From Cohnella phaseoli (GTDB taxonomy: Bacteria > Bacillota > Bacilli > Paenibacillales > Paenibacillaceae): a stretch of 64,000 nucleotides of DNA. The notes beneath the pieces were generated by a model that saw only the letters and a program-made list of their open reading frames with translations, had not been told where the DNA came from and did no database searches. A program made the translations under genes and the position numbers. The DNA lies in contig NZ_QRDZ01000043.1 of NCBI RefSeq assembly GCF_003386235.1, forward strand, positions 22,899-86,898, given 5' to 3'. Positions within the stretch are counted from its first letter, which is position 1; each line of letters starts with the position of its first letter. This document shows, piece by piece, positions 59,483 through 64,000 of the stretch.

Positions 59483-60364
59483 ATGAGAATACTGAATCTG
59501 AAAACCTTTCTTCTGTTCCTGGCTCCCGCGCTGCTGCTGTATTCGCTGTTCTACGCGGGGCCGATCGTCAGCGGGCTTTATTACGGCTTCACCGACTGGA
59601 AGGGCGTTTCCTTCAGCGCGAACTGGATCGGCCTGGACAATTTCAGGAACGTCTTCTCCGATCCGCTGTTCGCCACCGCGCTGCGGAACATGTTGATTCT
59701 ATCCGTCGTCGTTATCGCCGTCCAGCACGCGATCTCCATCTTCCTGGCCGTCCTGCTCGACCAGAAGCTGCGGGGCGTCGTCTGGATGCGCGCGGTCATT
59801 TTTTACCCGGCCATTCTGAATACGGTTGTCATCGGTTATATCTGGAGCTATATGTACTCGCCGTTCGTCGGCTTTCTGCCCAAATTCTTCGAGGCGCTCG
59901 GCTTGGACACGCTGGCGGGCATCGACTGGCTGGGCCGCACGGATACGGCGATCTACGCCATCTCGTTCGTCATTATCTGGCAGTACACCGGATATTCAAT
60001 GATGATTTACATGGCCGGACTGCAAGGCATTTCATCCGATATTTACGAATCGGCCAGCATCGACGGGGCCAACGCCCGGCAGAAATTTTTCAGGATCACG
60101 CTGCCGCTGCTCGTGCCGGCCATCACGGTCAATACGGTGCTGTCGGTCATCGGGAACATGAAGCAGTTCGAGCATATCTGGGTCATGACGCAGGGCGGAC
60201 CGGCCAACTCGACGCAGGTATTCGGGACGCTGATCTATCAATTCGCGTTCAAGACGTCACAGCCGGGCTACGGAACGGCGATGGCCATTCTGCTGTCCGT
60301 TCTCATCATGCTCGTGACGGTCTCGATTATCCGGGCACTGGGCAGATGGGAGGTTAAGCAATGA
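59483..60364 (+). CDS. ABC sugar importer permease, MalF-like
   Basis: A 293-residue subunit with six TM helices, EAA loop ESASIDGANARQKFFRITL (Ser for the usual Ala) and MTQGGPANSTQVFGTLIY. GGGAGGG precedes the ATG. Ends in a 4-base overlap with its MalG-like partner. Confidence 0.9.
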   Translation: MRILNLKTFLLFLAPALLLYSLFYAGPIVSGLYYGFTDWKGVSFSANWIGLDNFRNVFSDPLFATALRNMLILSVVVIAVQHAISIFLAVLLDQKLRGVVWMRAVIFYPAILNTVVIGYIWSYMYSPFVGFLPKFFEALGLDTLAGIDWLGRTDTAIYAISFVIIWQYTGYSMMIYMAGLQGISSDIYESASIDGANARQKFFRITLPLLVPAITVNTVLSVIGNMKQFEHIWVMTQGGPANSTQVFGTLIYQFAFKTSQPGYGTAMAILLSVLIMLVTVSIIRALGRWEVKQ

Positions 60365-61176
60365 GGGCGGCCAAAATCTCTTCGTACGGCATCGTCGCGG
60401 TCTGTCTGGCCGTCATTCTCGTTCCGCTGTTCGTGCTGGCGACGGTATCGCTGCAAAGTTCGTCGGGAACGCTGAACCCGCTCGCGTTGCCGGAAACGTA
60501 TCACTGGAGCAACTATCCGCAGGCGATCGAGGTCGGACGTCTCGTCCTCTATTTCTCGAACAGCGTAACCGTGCTGGCCGTTTCCTTGTCGGTGACGCTC
60601 GTATGCGCCATTCTGGCCGGGTACGCGCTGCGGCACGGGAGGGCCTGGAGGGCCGACTGGTTTTTCTCCTATTTCCTTCTCGGCATGATCCTGCCCGGCT
60701 TCGCCGGAACGATCCAGTCCTTCCTGCTGCTGCGGGAGCTGTCGCTGCTCAACACGCATCTGGGCCTCTCGATCATTCAAGTGGCCGGTGGGATGGCGCT
60801 GCCGATCTTCCTGTACTTCCAGTTTTTCAAAACCGTTCCGCTGGAGATTGAGGAGGCGGCGACAATCGACGGCTGCTCGCCGATACGGATCTTCTGGCAG
60901 GTTGTCGTTCCGCTGACGCTGCCGGTAACCTCGACCTGCATTATCGTAATCGCGATCAATTCGTGGAACGATTTTTTCGGTCCGCTCGTCTACCTGTCGT
61001 CTCCGAACAGTCGGACGCTGCCGATCGGGCTCATGTTCTTCAAAACACAGTACTCGGCCAATTGGCCGCAGCTGTTCGCCGCTTCAGCTCTGGTCGCTAT
61101 GCCGATTACATTGCTGTACATGTTCGTGCAAAGGTTTATTATTAAGGGACTGGTCGGCGGGGCGGTTAAGGGCTGA
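60361..61176 (+). CDS. ABC sugar importer permease, MalG-like
   Basis: A 271-residue subunit with six TM helices, EAA loop IEEAATIDGCSPIRIFWQVV and the ending FIIKGLVGGAVKG. ATGA overlap with the preceding permease shows coupled translation. Followed 36 bases later by a TIM-barrel isomerase-like gene of the same unit. Confidence 0.9.
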   Translation: MRAAKISSYGIVAVCLAVILVPLFVLATVSLQSSSGTLNPLALPETYHWSNYPQAIEVGRLVLYFSNSVTVLAVSLSVTLVCAILAGYALRHGRAWRADWFFSYFLLGMILPGFAGTIQSFLLLRELSLLNTHLGLSIIQVAGGMALPIFLYFQFFKTVPLEIEEAATIDGCSPIRIFWQVVVPLTLPVTSTCIIVIAINSWNDFFGPLVYLSSPNSRTLPIGLMFFKTQYSANWPQLFAASALVAMPITLLYMFVQRFIIKGLVGGAVKG

Positions 61177-61212
61177 ATCGTCGGCAGAAAAGGAAAGGGG
61201 ACTTGGCGGAAA

Positions 61213-62085
61213 ATGAAGCTCGGAATAAGCACGTATTGTCTGGTCGATAAGCTGCGAGGCGGAGAAATGTCCGTCCTCGATGTCTTGGAATGGGCGAAGG
61301 AGCATCGTTGCGAGCATGTGGAGCTCGTGCCCTACGGTTATTCGCTGGTCGACGACGGAGAGCTCGCGGAGCGGGTCCGGCGCAAAGCGGAACAGCTCGG
61401 TCTTGAGCTGTCCAACTATGCGCTTCCGGCCAATTTCGCGCACGAATCGGACGAAGATTTCCTTGCCGAAGTGGAGCGCTTGAAGGGGCATGTCGATTTG
61501 CTAGCGGCAATGGGAATTCGCTCTATGCGTCACGACGTGGTGGCGTTTACGATTCCGCAAGAGGAAGCCGACATCACGCATTTCGAGAAGAATCTGCCGC
61601 GAATCGCCGAGGGCAGTCGGCTCATCGCGGACTACGCCGCCGAGCGCGGCATCGCGACGAACATCGAAAACCACGGCTGGGGCGTGCAGCACAGCGATCG
61701 CGTCCAACGGGTAATCGCCGAGGTGAATCGCCCGAATTTCCGGACGGTGCTGGACATCGGCAACTTCCTGTGCGTCGACGAACCGCCATTGATCGGCGTC
61801 GCCAAAAATCTGCCCTTGGCTTCGATCGTCCACCTGAAAGACTTCTATTATCGCGGGGCCGATCAGAATCCCGGAGACGGCAAATGGTTCCGCACCGCGA
61901 ACGGCAACTTCTTAAGGGGCTCGATATTCGGTCAGGGAGACCTGCCGGTAAGAAGTCTGCTCAAGCTCATCAAAGGCTCGGGCTACGACGGCTATCTGAC
62001 TTTGGAATTCGAAGGCATGGAGGAAAGCCGGGAAGGAACTGCCATAGGCTTGGACAACGTTCTCAGGCTGTGGGACGAAGCTTGA
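61213..62085 (+). CDS. Sugar phosphate isomerase/epimerase-like TIM-barrel protein
   Basis: A 290-residue cytoplasmic protein of the xylose-isomerase-like (AP endonuclease 2) superfamily. The metal-binding residues are in place: Glu in TNIENHG, Asp in TVLDIGNFL, His in IVHLKDFY and Glu in LTLEFEGMEES. Members isomerise or epimerise sugars, sugar acids or inositol compounds; the exact reaction is not readable. GGAAAGGGGACTTGGCGG lies before the ATG. As last gene of the ABC unit it probably processes the imported sugar. Confidence 0.85.
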   Translation: MKLGISTYCLVDKLRGGEMSVLDVLEWAKEHRCEHVELVPYGYSLVDDGELAERVRRKAEQLGLELSNYALPANFAHESDEDFLAEVERLKGHVDLLAAMGIRSMRHDVVAFTIPQEEADITHFEKNLPRIAEGSRLIADYAAERGIATNIENHGWGVQHSDRVQRVIAEVNRPNFRTVLDIGNFLCVDEPPLIGVAKNLPLASIVHLKDFYYRGADQNPGDGKWFRTANGNFLRGSIFGQGDLPVRSLLKLIKGSGYDGYLTLEFEGMEESREGTAIGLDNVLRLWDEA

Positions 62086-62312
62086 GGCTGTCGTTATTCG
62101 GGGGAATGGATCGGCTTTAGATCTGACAAATGAGGAAATCTCATGAAGAGGGGATTTTACCCCTTTTCCCAGAGCGAGTATTGTTTGCTTACCAGACTAG
62201 CAGAAAAATTCCATATGGACAGAATTGTAAAGTTGCCCGATTATAAAGTCGATATTACCGATCATTCAGAAAATTGTCGGACAAAACAAGGATATTTTTC
62301 GTATTAGTAGTA

Positions 62313-63463
62313 GATCTATATAGAACGCAAATAACAAACGAACCTTGCCACGCCAACCACCAAACGGGGTAATAAATAGTAACAAAAACCCGGTGGTGAT
62401 GAAAATGAGTTCCGCAAAAATTGAGCAACTAAATGTGTCCATGAGAGAAACAGCAGATAAACGACTTTACGAGAGGTACCTAGCGGTCCGCCTTCGCTTT
62501 GAAGGTCACTCGTTTGATGAGATCGGCCAATTACTCCATCGTACGCGCCAAACGATCAGTCTGTATTTGCAAGCGTATCAGGAGCACGGTCTTGCCGGGC
62601 TGGAAATGGATCATTCCCCCGGACAACCGACAAAACTCACGGACGAGCAACGCATTCAGCTAGGTGCCATGCTGGAACAGCGAACCCCAGCCGATGTAGG
62701 TTTTGAAGCGCGCTACACCTGGACGCTTCCACTGGTAGCCGAGTGGATCAAGATGACGTTTGGCGTCACCATGAGTGTGCGCGGCATCAGCGCGATGCTC
62801 AAACGAATGCATTTCAGCTTCACCAAAGCAACCTATTCGTTGGCCAAAGCCGATGCGGATGCCCAGGCATTTTTTCGTAAACAAACCTTTACTCATCTCA
62901 AGAAACAGGTGGAAGCCGAAGAGATCGATCATCTGTTGTTTGAAGATGAATCCATGATTCGTTCCTATCAAGCGCTGCAATACAATTGGTTCCCGCGCGG
63001 CAGGCAACGGAAAGTGCCGACCTACGGCAAGCATGAAGGAGCCAAGTTGTTTGGGGCGATCAACTATGAAACGGGACAAGTGCATCATCGGGAAGAGGAG
63101 AAAGCGGATGTAGCTGCCTTCGTTCGCTTTTTGGAAGATCTCCTCTCTGCGTACCCATCTGGAAAAATGGCCTTGATTTTGGACAATAGCCGCATCCATC
63201 ACGCCAAAGCTTTACAGGCGTTTCTCAAAGAACATCCTCGTTTACAGTTGGTCTTTCTGCCGCCTTACAGCCCAAATCTGAATCCGGTGGAAGGCTTATG
63301 GCTATGGCTCAAAGCTGACGTAGTCAATAACGTCTTCTTTGAGAAATTCTATAAGATTAAGCTTCATGTGAGCCAATTTATGAAGCAGGTCAATACACAT
63401 CCGATGCAAACCATCGATCGTCTGCTTATTCGGTTATGATCTTATTTGCGGTCTATATAAATC
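62313..63463. mobile_element. IS630-family insertion sequence
   Basis: Terminal inverted repeats of about 20 bases: TCTATATAGAACGCAAATAA at 62315 and, inverted, TTTATATAGACCGCAAATAA ending at 63461, with 18 matches. They flank a single transposase gene. The TA target duplication expected for IS630 elements cannot be placed with confidence because TATA occurs inside both ends. The element is intact, so it may be active. Confidence 0.85.
62405..63439 (+). CDS. IS630-family transposase
   Basis: A 344-residue DDE transposase. The N-terminal half has a helix-turn-helix (LRFEGHSFDEIGQLLHRTRQ) and a linker typical of the family; the catalytic acids are in LLFEDESM, MALILDNSRIHHAK and PYSPNLNPVEGLW. 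The start at 62405 sits 6 bases after GGTGGTG; ATG at 62399 or further upstream are alternatives. Complete, with no frameshift, unlike the two-frame form of some IS630 members. Confidence 0.93.
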   Translation: MSSAKIEQLNVSMRETADKRLYERYLAVRLRFEGHSFDEIGQLLHRTRQTISLYLQAYQEHGLAGLEMDHSPGQPTKLTDEQRIQLGAMLEQRTPADVGFEARYTWTLPLVAEWIKMTFGVTMSVRGISAMLKRMHFSFTKATYSLAKADADAQAFFRKQTFTHLKKQVEAEEIDHLLFEDESMIRSYQALQYNWFPRGRQRKVPTYGKHEGAKLFGAINYETGQVHHREEEKADVAAFVRFLEDLLSAYPSGKMALILDNSRIHHAKALQAFLKEHPRLQLVFLPPYSPNLNPVEGLWLWLKADVVNNVFFEKFYKIKLHVSQFMKQVNTHPMQTIDRLLIRL

Positions 63464-63474
63464 GAAAATAAACA

Positions 63475-63506
63475 AAATCATCCCACTCTCAGAGTAGGGA
63501 TGATTT
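63475..63506. terminator. Hairpin after the IS630 element
   Basis: AAATCATCCC and GGGATGATTT pair exactly around ACTCTCAGAGTA, which can pair further within itself. It lies just outside the IS right end. Plus-strand T-run is short (TTTGCG). Confidence 0.6.
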
Positions 63507-63609
63507 GCGTAACAAGTGGTAAAAACATAAACAATTCATTAGACTTAACCTTTTTGTTCAATTGTAAGTTTGCAAGCAGAAGAATCATAGGAATTAACAT
63601 TGAAAGAAA

Positions 63610-63873
63610 TTAATTATTTGTTTGGTTATTTGAGTGTTCAACAACAGGAGTGAATATGGTATTAAGTTTAGTGGAATCCTCTTTTGATAACTGAGTTAAA
63701 GTTTTTGTCACCAACACAATTGAGTTGTTTAACTGGTTCAATCTTCTATCAAGTGTCTCCAGGCGCTGATTAAAACTTCCCAGAATAGTTCTGAGTAGTA
63801 TAATGGCAATAAGCCCAGGGAACCCTATTGTTCCGACTAGCTTTCCTATATTTTCGAGAACTACACTATCCAT
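63610..63873 (-). CDS. Small YvrJ-like/holin-like membrane protein
   Basis: An 87-residue protein with one TM helix (about 14-34, IGFPGLIAIILLRTILG) followed by a heptad-like segment (FNQRLETLDRRLNQLNNSI). The Gly-Phe-Pro before the helix and the coil after it resemble the YvrJ family, whose members are about 50 residues and often linked to phage or bacteriocin regions; this one has a longer Ser/Thr-rich tail. GGAGG lies before the ATG on the minus strand. Role unknown; the AT-rich context beside an IS points to an acquired segment. Confidence 0.6.
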   Translation of the reverse strand: MDSVVLENIGKLVGTIGFPGLIAIILLRTILGSFNQRLETLDRRLNQLNNSIVLVTKTLTQLSKEDSTKLNTIFTPVVEHSNNQTNN

Positions 63874-63898
63874 ATTAAAATCCTCCCTTCCTGGTGAG

Positions 63899-64000
63899 TT
63901 GAGGCTGTCTCAAAAGTAAGTTCTAGCTCACTTTTAGAACAGCTCGCTTGAAAAAAAGGTGCCTAATTGAAAAATGACGGCGTTAAGGGTGCTAACCCTG
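63899..64000. mobile_element. Possible end of another insertion element, cut by the window
   Basis: GAGGCTGTCTCAAAAGT resembles the outer ends of insertion sequences often seen in Paenibacillaceae, and no gene follows to the window edge. Only one end is visible, so family and even identity stay open. Confidence 0.25.

Overview
The window looks like chromosomal DNA of a spore-former of the Paenibacillaceae (Paenibacillus/Cohnella-like). The signs are moderately high GC, strong Gram-positive Shine-Dalgarno sites, many extracytoplasmic sugar-binding lipoproteins paired with MalF/MalG-type permeases but without their own ATPase, YesM/YesN two-component pairs beside them, an SLH-domain surface protein, and a purine operon in Bacillus order under guanine-type riboswitches. 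Genus is inferred from gene style only; there is no rRNA or other phylogenetic marker here.

Layout. 1-207: end of a thiol peroxidase (bcp). 217-6723: an OmpR-type two-component system divergent from an ABC permease pair, an HlyD/RND-like adaptor and a binding lipoprotein. 6842-13536 (minus strand): a second sugar ABC importer with its YesN/YesM-type two-component system. 13789-18677: a phytanoyl-CoA-dioxygenase-like protein divergent from an AraC regulator, then a GntR regulator, an Fsr-type MFS exporter and a YlmA-like ATPase. 18793-28471: guaA, a repeat-rich coiled-coil protein, a membrane-anchored hypothetical, a 1386-residue surface metallophosphoesterase with cohesin-like and SLH domains, and a guanine-riboswitch-controlled purine permease.

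29139-44672 is the de novo purine operon, purE-K-B-C-S-Q-L-F-M-N-(AICAR formyltransferase)-(IMP cyclohydrolase)-D, led by a second guanine-type riboswitch and terminator. The usual bifunctional PurH is replaced by two separate proteins: a formyltransferase lacking the cyclohydrolase domain and a PurO-type cyclohydrolase otherwise best known from archaea. A 39-residue membrane protein lies convergent to the end of the operon.

45082-52626: an AraC regulator, an ABC importer, a GH43 enzyme and a secreted sialidase-fold/ricin/AbfB protein, together read as an arabinan or arabinoxylan utilisation locus. 52958-54672: an alpha/beta hydrolase and a methyltransferase-fold protein. 54817-62085: a further YesM/YesN pair, sugar ABC importer and xylose-isomerase-like TIM-barrel protein. 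62313-63463: an IS630-family element, followed by a small YvrJ-like membrane protein.

The intergenic DNA is unusually structured. Four places carry tandem arrays or remnants with the same ~51-bp period but different sequences (21891-22090, 33689-34020, 38858-39350, 45980-46080). Two copies of a ~220-bp almost fully palindromic element (47622-47842, 52649-52871) and one ~170-bp MITE-like element (42459-42631) sit inside or beside operons. Coordinates of short motifs were read by eye; no searches or folding were run.
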